From: Brevinematales bacterium
GTDB lineage: Bacteria > Spirochaetota > Brevinematia > DTOW01
NCBI GenBank assembly: GCA_026415355.1
Contig: JAOAHF010000007.1
Coordinates: forward strand, 1-64,000
DNA: 64,000 bases
Direction: 5' to 3'
The notes under the pieces were generated by a model that worked only from the letters and a program-made list of their open reading frames with translations, searched no databases and was not told the origin of the DNA. A program made the position numbers and the translations under genes. Of this stretch, positions 19,220-29,009 are shown in pieces; the first letter of the stretch is position 1; each line of letters begins with the position of its first letter.

Positions 19220-20656
19220 TTATTTGCTTAACAACTTAGTTAGAATTTCGTTTACGAGTTTTGGGTTTGCTTTTCCTTGAGTTTTTTTCATGACTTGGCC
19301 TACCAGAAATCCTAGTACATTAGTTTTACCTGATCTATATTTTTCAGTTTCTAATGGGTTTTCTTGGATAACCTCTTTGCATATTTTTTCTATTTCAGAA
19401 GCATCAGAGACTTGTATGAGTCCTTTTTCTTCGACGATCTTTGAGGGAGATTTTAAAGTTTTTATCATTTCCGGGAATATATCCTTTGCTATTTTTATAC
19501 TTATCTTGTTATCCTCAACCATATTTAGTAGTTCTGATATGTGTTCTGGTTTTACACCGAAAGACGATATTTCTATTTTTTCTTCGTTTAGATATCTCAT
19601 TACTTCACTCATAATCCAATTTGAAACTTTTTTAGGATCGCCTTTGAAGCTTTTTACTACCTTTTCAAAGTAATCTGCTAGACTTTTATCTTCTGTCAGT
19701 AGTTGTGCATCATAAGATGGTAGATTATATTCTGATTTAAACCTCTTATACTTATCGTAAGGTAGCTCGGGTATTTCTTTCTTTATTGACTCAACAGTTT
19801 CATCTGATATTACTACTGGTGGTAAATCGGGATCTGGAAAGTACCTATAGTCTTCTGCTTCTTCTTTTGTTCGCATTGTATAGGTTTTCCCGCTTTCAGG
19901 ATCGAATAATCTTGTTTCCTGTATTATCTTTTCCCCTTTATCTAGTATAGATATTTGCCTTTTGATTTCATATTCGAGAGCTTTTTTTAGGAAGTTAAAT
20001 GAATTCATATTTTTTATCTCGACTTTGGTTCCGAGTTTATTGCTGCCTTTTGGTCTAATGGAGATATTGGCATCAACTCTTAAAGACCCTTCTTCCATAT
20101 TTACATCGCTTACGCCTATATACTTCATGGTATTCTTAAGGGTTTGTAAGTAGTGATAAGCTTCATCTACACTAAATATATCTGGGTATGAAACTATTTC
20201 TACTAGAGGGGTACCTGCTCTATTCAGATCTACGTAACTCTCATTACCGTTTTCTGCGTGTATTAGTTTGCCTGCATCTTCTTCTAGATGTGCTCTTATT
20301 ATTCTAACTCTTTTTATACTTCCATCTAAGCTTTCAAATTCGAGGTATCCTTCATAATTTAGTGGCATGTCGTATTGTGAAATTTGATATCCTTTAGGTA
20401 GATCTGGGTAGAAGTAGCTTTTTCTGTCGAATTTAGTATATTTTGCGATTTTACAATTGAGTGCAATTCCTACCATGATAGCCTTTTTCAGTGCTTCATA
20501 GTTGAGTTTCGGGAGTACTCCTGGATATCCCATGCATATGGGACAGGTATTTGAGTTTGGTTCTGCACCGAATTCTGTGGAGCATGAGCAAAATAATTTT
20601 GACTTTGTATTCAATTGTACATGTACTTCTAATCCTATGACTGGTTCGTATTCCAT
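19220..20656 (-). CDS. gatB: Asp-tRNA(Asn)/Glu-tRNA(Gln) amidotransferase subunit B
   Basis: tRNA-binding kinase subunit of the GatCAB complex that converts Glu-tRNA(Gln) (and Asp-tRNA(Asn)) to the amide. 478 residues from the ATG at 20656, which follows GAGAGG; an in-frame TTG at 20686 lacks support. G-L-E-V-H-V-Q-L-N-T-K-S-K-L-F-C and the zinc-type C-x-C / C-P-I-C cluster lie at the N-terminus. Y-F-P-D-P-D-L-P-P sits mid-protein, and the YqeY-like tail (G-K-A-N-P-K-L-V-N-E) at the end. gatC is 9.5 kb away, and gatA is not in the window. Confidence 0.96.
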   Translation of the reverse strand: MEYEPVIGLEVHVQLNTKSKLFCSCSTEFGAEPNSNTCPICMGYPGVLPKLNYEALKKAIMVGIALNCKIAKYTKFDRKSYFYPDLPKGYQISQYDMPLNYEGYLEFESLDGSIKRVRIIRAHLEEDAGKLIHAENGNESYVDLNRAGTPLVEIVSYPDIFSVDEAYHYLQTLKNTMKYIGVSDVNMEEGSLRVDANISIRPKGSNKLGTKVEIKNMNSFNFLKKALEYEIKRQISILDKGEKIIQETRLFDPESGKTYTMRTKEEAEDYRYFPDPDLPPVVISDETVESIKKEIPELPYDKYKRFKSEYNLPSYDAQLLTEDKSLADYFEKVVKSFKGDPKKVSNWIMSEVMRYLNEEKIEISSFGVKPEHISELLNMVEDNKISIKIAKDIFPEMIKTLKSPSKIVEEKGLIQVSDASEIEKICKEVIQENPLETEKYRSGKTNVLGFLVGQVMKKTQGKANPKLVNEILTKLLSK

Positions 20657-20852
20657 AAAAATCCTCTCAATTTCCCAAATTTTCAATGATTTGAAGTTGT
20701 TTTTTCATTTTATTCGTTACTTCAAGTTTTGTTCAAGAGTTCAATGGTGTAGTAATAACTAGATGGTGGATTCTGTGTAATGGAGAAGTTTTACAGAAAA
20801 AACTTTGAATCTCTGGACATATACCGATAATTTAATTTGAGGGTATTACTTT

Positions 20853-21527
20853 ATGGTTAACATGCTAAAGGTTAATTTGATTTTTTTTACATTTTTTATG
20901 TTCATATCATGTGCGAGTAATGGAGGTATAAAATCTAATTTAAATCAAACTCAACATAAGGTTGGTAAGGTAATGAAGATAAATAGTACACCTAAGGTTG
21001 TAAAAGTAAAGGAAGTTTTTATCTTCGATCTTAAGAAAATACAGGTTTCTAAAGGTATTCCAGATGAAATAAAGACGGTGAATGTTGGTATTATAATGAT
21101 GAAAAAAACTAACGTGACTATTCTTGTCTCGGAATATCATTCTTCCATTGATGGTGCTACGAACTCGATACTCGAGAAAGATGATGTAATTAATTTAGTT
21201 TTTAATAATTTTGTTGTATATGATGATGGTAAGGATTCAAATAAAGATTTTGTAGAGGGTGTTAATATTAGAAACTATATGTACAAAGATGATTTTAATT
21301 TTGAAAAGTCATATATAGCTAACGTTGTAGTAGATGATGGCAGAGAAGTTTACAAAACTGTTTCAATATATACTGTTGATGAGGAAGCGTTAGAAAGGAA
21401 TATAGTTTCTGCTTGGGAAGGTATATGCTGGGATAAGTCTATAAACTTAAATATAACTGAGAAGTTTATGAGGCTTATAACATCAAACTATACTCAGATC
21501 AAAAAATCTGGTAAGTGGACTAATTAA
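20853..21527 (+). CDS. Putative lipoprotein of unknown function
   Basis: 224 residues. The N-terminus has a hydrophobic signal (L-I-F-F-T-F-F-M-F) ending in a lipobox-like F-I-S-C-A-S, so lipidation at the Cys near residue 20 is likely. The rest is beta-rich and hydrophilic, with no family I recognise. An alternative ATG three codons in would not change the signal. It runs 2 bp ahead of rlmH and is probably co-transcribed. Confidence 0.65.
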   Translation: MVNMLKVNLIFFTFFMFISCASNGGIKSNLNQTQHKVGKVMKINSTPKVVKVKEVFIFDLKKIQVSKGIPDEIKTVNVGIIMMKKTNVTILVSEYHSSIDGATNSILEKDDVINLVFNNFVVYDDGKDSNKDFVEGVNIRNYMYKDDFNFEKSYIANVVVDDGREVYKTVSIYTVDEEALERNIVSAWEGICWDKSINLNITEKFMRLITSNYTQIKKSGKWTN

Positions 21528-21529
21528 GG

Positions 21530-21988
21530 ATGTTTGTTATAAGGATAATATCAGTTGGGAAGATACACTATAAGGAATTGATTCAAACTATTTCGAGATT
21601 TAAGAACATGATTTCTAGGTTTGCTAGAGTAGAAGAAATAGAAATTGGAGAGTCAAGAAAGAACTACCCTAGAAACCTTGAAGAGGAGGGTACAAAAATA
21701 CTACACAAAATCAAGGATGAAGATTTTATCGTACTTCTTGACAGAGATGGTAAAGAAATTACATCAGAAGATTTTGCTTACTTAATTAAGCGGAATATGG
21801 ATATAGGTAGAAATATAACCTTTATAATAGGTGGACATCAAGGTGTAGATGTTTCTGTAAAAACAAGATCAAATTTTACTTTATCTTTTTCGAAAATGAC
21901 ATTTGGCCATAACGTGTTTAGGGTTATGTTATATGAGCAAATATATAGGGCATTTTCGATAATATCTGGTACTCCTTATCATAAATGA
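21530..21988 (+). CDS. rlmH: 23S rRNA pseudouridine-1915 N3-methyltransferase RlmH
   Basis: 152-residue SPOUT methyltransferase acting on helix 69 of 23S rRNA in assembled ribosomes. The signature trefoil-knot segments are present: F-I-I-G-G-H-Q-G-V, L-S-F-S-K-M-T-F-G-H-N, and the C-terminal R-V-M-L-Y-E-Q-I-Y-R-A-F plus the invariant P-Y-H-K end. The family usually reads G-G-A-x-G; here it is G-G-H-Q-G. It follows the lipoprotein gene after 2 bp. Confidence 0.94.
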   Translation: MFVIRIISVGKIHYKELIQTISRFKNMISRFARVEEIEIGESRKNYPRNLEEEGTKILHKIKDEDFIVLLDRDGKEITSEDFAYLIKRNMDIGRNITFIIGGHQGVDVSVKTRSNFTLSFSKMTFGHNVFRVMLYEQIYRAFSIISGTPYHK

Positions 21989-22138
21989 TTTGCCCATAAT
22001 GCAAAGTTGTTTTGAGAAATGTTAATAAACTTTAAAGATATTAGAAAGTCGTAATTTCGAGTAATATTCTGAAATTATAGTGTTTTATATTTGTTTTGAT
22101 GTAAGAATGGGATGATTTATTTTAAAATCACAGAGTAT

Positions 22139-22774
22139 ATGTGGGATGATTTGTCTCCTAAACAGTCGAAGACACTTGAGTTTATAATAAGTTATTACAA
22201 GAAGAATTCGTACTCTCCTACTTACCAAGAAATTGCTAAAAACCAGAAAATAAATATCAAAAGTGTTTCTCAAAGGTTGGAGCAGCTCAAGAAAAAAGGA
22301 TATATTGATATAAAGAGAAATATACCCAGAGGAATTGTATTGACTCAAAAAGTAGGGTTGAATGTATGTAAAACTATATCTGTCAATATATATAGGAGAA
22401 TTGAGAAATATAAAAGGCATTTCAAGCTCAAGGAATTTGAAAGAAGTATAGTTATTTCTTCTGATATGTTTCAGGGCATTCAATCTGAGAGTAAAGAAGA
22501 TAGAGTTTTTATTTTACGTTTACAAGAAGGATTTCAATTTGATAACTATTTGGATATTGGTATAGATTATGAGGATATGCTTGTAATTTTCAGAAGTAAT
22601 GAGTTGAATGAAAATGACAAAGTTGTATCGATATATGAAGGTAAACTGATAATTGGTGTTGTATCAAGAGTTGATAAATTTTACACAATACAACTTAAGA
22701 AAGGATTTATTCCAATAGGTGGTAGTAATGCTCTTATTGTAGGAAAACTTGTAAGTGTTATAAAGAAAGTTTAG
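22139..22774 (+). CDS. LexA-like protein lacking the autoprotease residues
   Basis: 211 residues from the ATG at 22139, giving the canonical LexA beginning (D-L-S-P-K-Q-S-K-T-L-E-F-I). The N-terminal winged-helix domain is well conserved (S-Y-S-P-T-Y-Q-E-I-A, L-K-K-K-G-Y-I, R-G-I-V-L). The C-terminal half aligns with the S24 fold (F-I-L-R-L ... D-Y-E-D-M-L-V-I-F ... V-G-K-L-V-S-V-I-K). However, there is no Ala-Gly cleavage site, no G-x-S-M serine and no matching catalytic lysine. It probably binds DNA but cannot self-cleave. An ATG at 22112 would add nine residues. Sits just before groEL. Confidence 0.72.
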   Translation: MWDDLSPKQSKTLEFIISYYKKNSYSPTYQEIAKNQKINIKSVSQRLEQLKKKGYIDIKRNIPRGIVLTQKVGLNVCKTISVNIYRRIEKYKRHFKLKEFERSIVISSDMFQGIQSESKEDRVFILRLQEGFQFDNYLDIGIDYEDMLVIFRSNELNENDKVVSIYEGKLIIGVVSRVDKFYTIQLKKGFIPIGGSNALIVGKLVSVIKKV

Positions 22775-22780
22775 TTAGTT

Positions 22781-22809
22781 TTGACAAATTTAAACTTTTT
22801 TATTATATT
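22781..22809 (+). promoter_or_regulatory. groEL promoter (sigma-70 type)
   Basis: TTGACA (22781-22786), 17 bp spacer, TATATT (22804-22809), followed by the ribosome site GGGGGTG before the ATG at 22835. No CIRCE (TTAGCACTC-N9-GAGTGCTAA) or other long inverted repeat is seen, so HrcA control is not indicated. Confidence 0.7.
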
Positions 22810-22816
22810 TTTATAA

Positions 22817-24463
<1,647 letters not shown>

Positions 24464-24465
24464 GC

Positions 24466-24488
24466 AAAAAGGGGGGGATACCTCCCCT
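24466..24488 (-). terminator. Terminator of the secreted-repeat gene
   Basis: Stem of 8 bp with one G-T pair: AGGGGGGG (24470-24477) against CCTCCCCT (24481-24488) around a 3-nt loop. On the minus strand it is followed by a run of five T. It overlaps the stop codon of the minus-strand gene and lies just after the groEL stop. Confidence 0.6.
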
Positions 24489-24861
24489 ATCTTGTGAAAT
24501 TAACATTTGTTATTATAACTATCATTTTCCCTATCTCGGTGGGTGGTATTGTAAGGTTACCGTATTTTGTAGGTACAACTATATTAGGAGATGTTATAGT
24601 GCCTTTAACCATTTCTCCTTTGAATGTTTGTATGCTGTGAACGTTATTAGTTACCATGGTTATCCTTTGTATTGATGTTATGTTAAAATTGAGTTCTCCA
24701 TAGTCGGTTCTAACCCTGATATTTATATTTGTATATTGTGGTGGCATTGGGACGTTTATTACAGATCCATCAATAGTTACTATAGTAAGCTTATCTGAAA
24801 ACCCATTCACGAAAGTAAGTGTAAGTGCTAGTGTTAAACAAAAAATAGTAAAGTATTTCAT
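24487..24861 (-). CDS. Secreted small protein with two internal repeats
   Basis: 124 residues from the ATG at 24861, preceded by a GGAGTG ribosome site; longer in-frame starts lack one. A signal peptide (MKYFTIFCLTLALTLTFVNG) leads into two similar units of about 40 residues. Each ends in T-x-Y-G-x-L-x-x-x-x-T-x-I (TDYGELNFNITSI and TKYGNLTIPPTEI). No named family is recognised; the repeat looks like a small all-beta module. It is the only gene in its transcription unit. Confidence 0.65.
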   Translation of the reverse strand: MKYFTIFCLTLALTLTFVNGFSDKLTIVTIDGSVINVPMPPQYTNINIRVRTDYGELNFNITSIQRITMVTNNVHSIQTFKGEMVKGTITSPNIVVPTKYGNLTIPPTEIGKMIVIITNVNFTR

Positions 24862-25091
24862 AAAACACTCCGTATGAAATATCGGAATGTTACTATTCAT
24901 AATTTTACTCATAATAGAGGTATATAGTGTTGTTTTATAATTCGAGACTCTCTAGGATTTTTGATAAACATGGTGTAAATTTCATATCTCCATTTTTATT
25001 ATCTGAATATTGACCACGCTAGTTAGAGACATTGATAACACTGAGACTATGCTTATTACAAATTTATAACGATTTCGTAGAGTTTGGTTTT

Positions 25092-25400
25092 CTATTTTGA
25101 TTTTAGAGTTCTTATCAGTACTTTAACAAGTTCGATAGCATCGAAATTTCCACAATCTTTTTGGTTGTTCATGCACATTTCCATATGTCCTTCCAAAAGT
25201 TTTACAATAGTTTCGTTTAATGCTGATTTGACTGCTGATAATTGAAGTACTATTTCTTCACATGCTCTGTCTTCTTCTATCATTTTGGATATTGATTCAA
25301 GATGTCCTTTGGCTCTGCTTATTCTATTCTTTAAATTTTCCTTTAGTTCGTGTGAAAGATGGGATGGTTTATATGTTTCTACATTTAGTTTCTTTTCCAT
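25092..25400 (-). CDS. CsoR/RcnR-family metal-sensing repressor
   Basis: 102-residue all-helical DUF156 regulator. The family core R-I-S-R-A-K-G-H-L-E-S-I-S-K-M-I-E-E-D-R-x-C is clear. Candidate metal ligands C47, H72 and C76 match the Cys-His-Cys set of copper-sensing CsoR rather than the His-rich RcnR/FrmR set; C83 is extra. It starts 8 bp after rpoD ends and looks co-transcribed with it, which is odd for a metal repressor. No copper ATPase or chaperone gene is adjacent. Confidence 0.88.
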   Translation of the reverse strand: MEKKLNVETYKPSHLSHELKENLKNRISRAKGHLESISKMIEEDRACEEIVLQLSAVKSALNETIVKLLEGHMEMCMNNQKDCGNFDAIELVKVLIRTLKSK

Positions 25401-25408
25401 AAGTTTAA

Positions 25409-27358
25409 TTACATGTCAAAATATTCTTTTAGGATGTTCTTTATCTCTGGGCTTTTGAGTTTTTTGAGAGCCTTTGTTTCAATTTGTCTTATTCTTTCTC
25501 TTGTAACTTTGAATATATATCCTACTTCTTCAAGAGTATGGACATAACCATCTTCTAGGCCGAATCTCATTTTTAGCACTTTTTGTTCTCTTTTGGGCAG
25601 AGTTGATAAAACTTGTTCTATAACTTCTGATAGTAGATTGTTCATAGTTTTGGTATACGGATTTACGGATTTTACATCTTCTATAAAATCGCCAATGTTA
25701 GCATCCTCACTTCTTGCAGTTGGACTGTCTAAGGATATCGGATCTTTCATTGAGTTAAGTATCTGTGCTATTCTTGCTTCTGGTACTCCCATTCTTTCGG
25801 CTATTTCATGGTTCATAGGTTGTCTTCCTAACTCTTCCATGAGTTCTTTTTCAACTTTTCTTATTTCGTTAACATATTCTATAAGATGTATTGGAATTCT
25901 TATAGTTCTTGATTGTTCAGATATAGATCTTGTTATTGCTTGTTTTATCCACCAAGTGGCGTACGTTGAAAATTTAAAACCTTTTTTGTATTCAAACTTT
26001 TCAACAGCTTTCATTAGGCCTATATTACCTTCTTGAATTAGGTCAAACAATGATAAACCTTTGTTTACATATTTCTTTGCTATTGATACAACTAGTCTTA
26101 AGTTTGCTTCTATCAATTTATGTTTTGCTTTTTCAATCTTTTCTTTTGCTGCTTTTACTCTAGAATACCATTCATCTAGTAGGGATAAATCTTCAATATT
26201 TAGCTGCCTTTTTATCTTATTTATAGCAGCTTTTGCCCTTTTTATTCTTGCTATGTCTGTTATAAGGTCATCATCTGTAAGTTCGGCTTCGTATAAAAAG
26301 TAATCATCTAGGTATTTAAGATCTTCCATTTGTTCTATCTCATCAACAGGTTTGCTATATTTGAGCTCTATGTCTCTGAGAATCTTGAGATTATTTTTTG
26401 TTTCATTATATAGGTCTATTATTCTGTCAGCGCTTCTCTTTATGAGATCTATATTAAGGTTGAGATCTTTTATTTCGTCAAGTAGCACTTTTCTAACTTC
26501 TTCAACTTCTTTAACTGGTACAACTTCAGGTGGATATTGCTCGTGTATGGTTTTTATTCGCTTAAGCCCCCAACTAACTATATCTCTAAGTTTTTTTATC
26601 CTTTCGGACAATGCTTTTCTATCTTTGGGTGAAAAACTGTATATTCTCGGCAAAGAAAGCACTTCGTATAGTTTGCTTCTACTTTCTTTTGCTCTATCTA
26701 ATGCTCTCTTAACTTCAAATATTATTACACCAGATTCGTTTGCAACTCTATAGATTTCTTGGTTACCTTCTTCCATTTGTTTCGTAAGTTCTATTTCTTC
26801 TTCGTGTGTTAGTAGTTTTACATAACCTATTTTTTTCATGTATATTCTAAGTGGGTTATCATTAGTTGAGAAACCGTCAATATTTATAAGTTTTGGATCA
26901 ATTTCTTCATCGTTCTTTATGTCTTCTATTATTTCTATTCCCATCTTTTGTAGGATATTAAATAGGTATTCGACTTTTTCAGGGTCAAAATCTTCGGGTA
27001 GAAGATCGTTAATCTCTTCATAAGTTATTTTGCCTTTTATTGAACCAAGAGATATGACTTTTTTTACTGCTGGAATACTCATTATTTCTTTTTCTATGTC
27101 AATATCATCTTCATCTTCTTCACTGCTTGTGTTGTTAGATTTGTCTGAAATTGTGTTCTCAGAAGAACTATCAAGATCGTTATCTTCTGAGTATATGTCT
27201 TCAGATAGAGTGTCACTTTCAGGGATTTCATCGTCTATGTCATTATATGTTTCATCGTTATTTTCGTCTCCTGTTTCGAAGTTGTCTTCATTTTCAATTT
27301 CATCTACATAGTGAAATCCTTCCAAGTTTTCTTTAATCTCTTTTGACTTTTTATACAT
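25409..27358 (-). CDS. rpoD: Primary sigma factor RpoD (sigma-70)
   Basis: 649 residues. A long acidic Ser/Asp/Glu-rich N-terminus (about 18-90) precedes a region 1.1-like segment (I-S-L-G-S-I-K-G-K-I-T-Y-E-E-I-N-D-L-L). Region 1.2 is N-P-L-R-I-Y-M-K-K-I-G, followed by a non-conserved insert. Region 2 has L-F-D-L-I-Q-E-G-N-I-G-L-M and Y-A-T-W-W-I-K-Q-A-I-T-R. Regions 3 and 4 end in T-R-E-R-I-R-Q-I-E. A strong ribosome site (TAAGGAGG) precedes the ATG. Confidence 0.97.
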   Translation of the reverse strand: MYKKSKEIKENLEGFHYVDEIENEDNFETGDENNDETYNDIDDEIPESDTLSEDIYSEDNDLDSSSENTISDKSNNTSSEEDEDDIDIEKEIMSIPAVKKVISLGSIKGKITYEEINDLLPEDFDPEKVEYLFNILQKMGIEIIEDIKNDEEIDPKLINIDGFSTNDNPLRIYMKKIGYVKLLTHEEEIELTKQMEEGNQEIYRVANESGVIIFEVKRALDRAKESRSKLYEVLSLPRIYSFSPKDRKALSERIKKLRDIVSWGLKRIKTIHEQYPPEVVPVKEVEEVRKVLLDEIKDLNLNIDLIKRSADRIIDLYNETKNNLKILRDIELKYSKPVDEIEQMEDLKYLDDYFLYEAELTDDDLITDIARIKRAKAAINKIKRQLNIEDLSLLDEWYSRVKAAKEKIEKAKHKLIEANLRLVVSIAKKYVNKGLSLFDLIQEGNIGLMKAVEKFEYKKGFKFSTYATWWIKQAITRSISEQSRTIRIPIHLIEYVNEIRKVEKELMEELGRQPMNHEIAERMGVPEARIAQILNSMKDPISLDSPTARSEDANIGDFIEDVKSVNPYTKTMNNLLSEVIEQVLSTLPKREQKVLKMRFGLEDGYVHTLEEVGYIFKVTRERIRQIETKALKKLKSPEIKNILKEYFDM

Positions 27359-27699
27359 AAAACCTCCTTAAGAAAACTAAAACGAAAAACTGATATTTAA
27401 AGAATTAACACTAACAATATGCATAAAACGAAAAATCACCTATATAATATATACAAAAAAAATGAAAGAAATCCTAAAATTACTCTATTTTCTGATAGAA
27501 AATTTACAAATTTTTATTCTAAAAATCAAGGATTTTTATTTTGGCTATAATTCTCATTAATACTCTTGGAGCCTTGATTCCTTTTGTCTAGTTTATCAGG
27601 AGTTGAGATTTGGTTGTGTAAATTAGGATTTTATCAATTTTAGTTTTTATTAGTTTTTATTTAGTTATTTCATTTGGGGTTTTTTGAGACAAAGATTTT
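27359..27699. other. Intergenic region upstream of rpoD
   Basis: About 340 bp, very AT-rich, between the GerMN gene (minus) and rpoD (minus). It should hold the rpoD promoter. Two direct copies of AAAACGAAAAA start near 27379 and 27425, and several TATAAT-like boxes cannot be ranked by eye. T-rich stretches near 27640-27690 show no clear stem. No RNA gene or reading frame of note. Confidence 0.4.
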
Positions 27700-28503
27700 T
27701 TAGTTTAATTTGGGTTTTTTAGTTATATCTATAGGATTTTGGAAAAATATACCCTCCCCACTTATGTAATTTGGTTTTGTACCTTCTATTAGTACAAGTA
27801 CTTTTTTGACTTTAGCGTACTCTCCTAAAGTATATGCTATTTGGTATATGGCGTATAAAACTCCAGTACCACCGTACTCATTAAATTCTATGTCATCTGA
27901 AATGTTCAAAATTAATATATCATCAGAAACTTTGTAGTCTATCAGTCTTACATTACTTCTTATAAATGATACTTCCTTTTCGGTGCTTTTGATCTTTTTT
28001 AAACTTTTGAAAACTTCAAGTAAGTTGTTATCCTGGATATTAATACTTTTTGATGATAACACCAAGTTGTCTTCAGAAACTCTGTAATAGAATATAAGTG
28101 CTGATCTGCTTGTTACATTTTTTTGATCGATATAGTTTTTCGAAGTAGACTTTTGTTTATTTGTTTTTGTCTCAGGTTTTATATCAGTTTGGTTTGTTAC
28201 TATCATTTCAAGTACTTCTTTTTCTCGTGGTGTATATGAATTTGTTTCAACTGTGTTTGATAGTGAATTGGGTATATCTTTGACTATTTCTGTACTGTAA
28301 TGCTTGTTGTCTTGAAATACATTTACAAAATTCTTTATGGAGTTTCCAGCAAAATCATAAATTATGTACACTATGCCAACTATTGCTATAATGAAAAGTA
28401 TAACTACCATAATCTTACCTAGATAATTCTTTCTCCTATTTTCGCTTCTTTTTGTTTTGGTAGCCCTTCTGTTTAGAGTCTCTCTTTTTTTACTCTTAGG
28501 CAT
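27700..28503 (-). CDS. Membrane-anchored GerMN-domain protein
   Basis: 267 residues. A strongly basic N-terminus (K/R-rich, 1-28), one transmembrane helix (about 29-49), a low-complexity polar linker and a C-terminal GerMN domain (about 130-255). The domain pattern I-F-Y-Y-R-V-S near its start, L-I-L-N-I-S-D-D-I, a helix A-I-Y-Q-I-A-Y-T-L-G-E-Y, then V-L-V-L-I-E-G fits GerMN modules of envelope proteins. The ligand is unknown. No Shine-Dalgarno sequence is evident. Confidence 0.72.
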   Translation of the reverse strand: MPKSKKRETLNRRATKTKRSENRRKNYLGKIMVVILFIIAIVGIVYIIYDFAGNSIKNFVNVFQDNKHYSTEIVKDIPNSLSNTVETNSYTPREKEVLEMIVTNQTDIKPETKTNKQKSTSKNYIDQKNVTSRSALIFYYRVSEDNLVLSSKSINIQDNNLLEVFKSLKKIKSTEKEVSFIRSNVRLIDYKVSDDILILNISDDIEFNEYGGTGVLYAIYQIAYTLGEYAKVKKVLVLIEGTKPNYISGEGIFFQNPIDITKKPKLN

Positions 28504-28664
28504 ATATAGTTATTTACGGAATTGTAACGAAAACTGTTAGTAGTACCATATGTAGTTTATGGAGTATAGTTTATAAGGAGTTAAATTTGAAAACATTTTA
28601 TGAAACTGTTTATTGAATTTAGATTTCCGATTATTCAAAATATATCAAAGATCTAGGTAAATTT

Positions 28665-28997
28665 ATGAAAGTTGAAAAAGTGAATGATATTTTTATAGTA
28701 AGGTTAAGTGGTGTTATAAATGTTCAATCTTCTCTTGATCTTGAAACGCAAATTACTTTGCTTATAAATGAGAAAAATCCTCGTAAGGTTATAGTAGATT
28801 TTTCTGATGTTCAGCATATATCTAGTAGTGGTTTAAGAGTTATAGTAAGTTTTTACAAAATGGTGATATCAGAACAGGGTAAATTTGCGATATCGGGACT
28901 TAATAGCAATATAAAAAAGATATTTAAAATTGTTGAGTTAGATACAGTATTCGATATATATGATACGCTTGAGGAAGCAATACAAAAAATATCATGA
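28665..28997 (+). CDS. STAS-domain anti-sigma factor antagonist
   Basis: 110-residue single STAS domain, as in SpoIIAA/RsbV. The phosphorylation loop reads D-F-S-D-V-Q-H-I-S-S-S-G-L-R-V (47-60); S54 aligns with the phosphorylated Ser, and the usual preceding Asp is Ser53. It should switch partners with an anti-sigma kinase, but none is encoded nearby. It lies 12 bp before a SurA-N-like gene, probably one operon. Confidence 0.88.
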   Translation: MKVEKVNDIFIVRLSGVINVQSSLDLETQITLLINEKNPRKVIVDFSDVQHISSSGLRVIVSFYKMVISEQGKFAISGLNSNIKKIFKIVELDTVFDIYDTLEEAIQKIS

Positions 28998-29009
28998 GGG
29001 TATTTTGTT

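Noticed and set aside
25593-27311. Several open frames antisense to rpoD
   Set aside because: They mirror rpoD codons (Ser/Phe/Leu-rich), have no ribosome sites and match no protein pattern.
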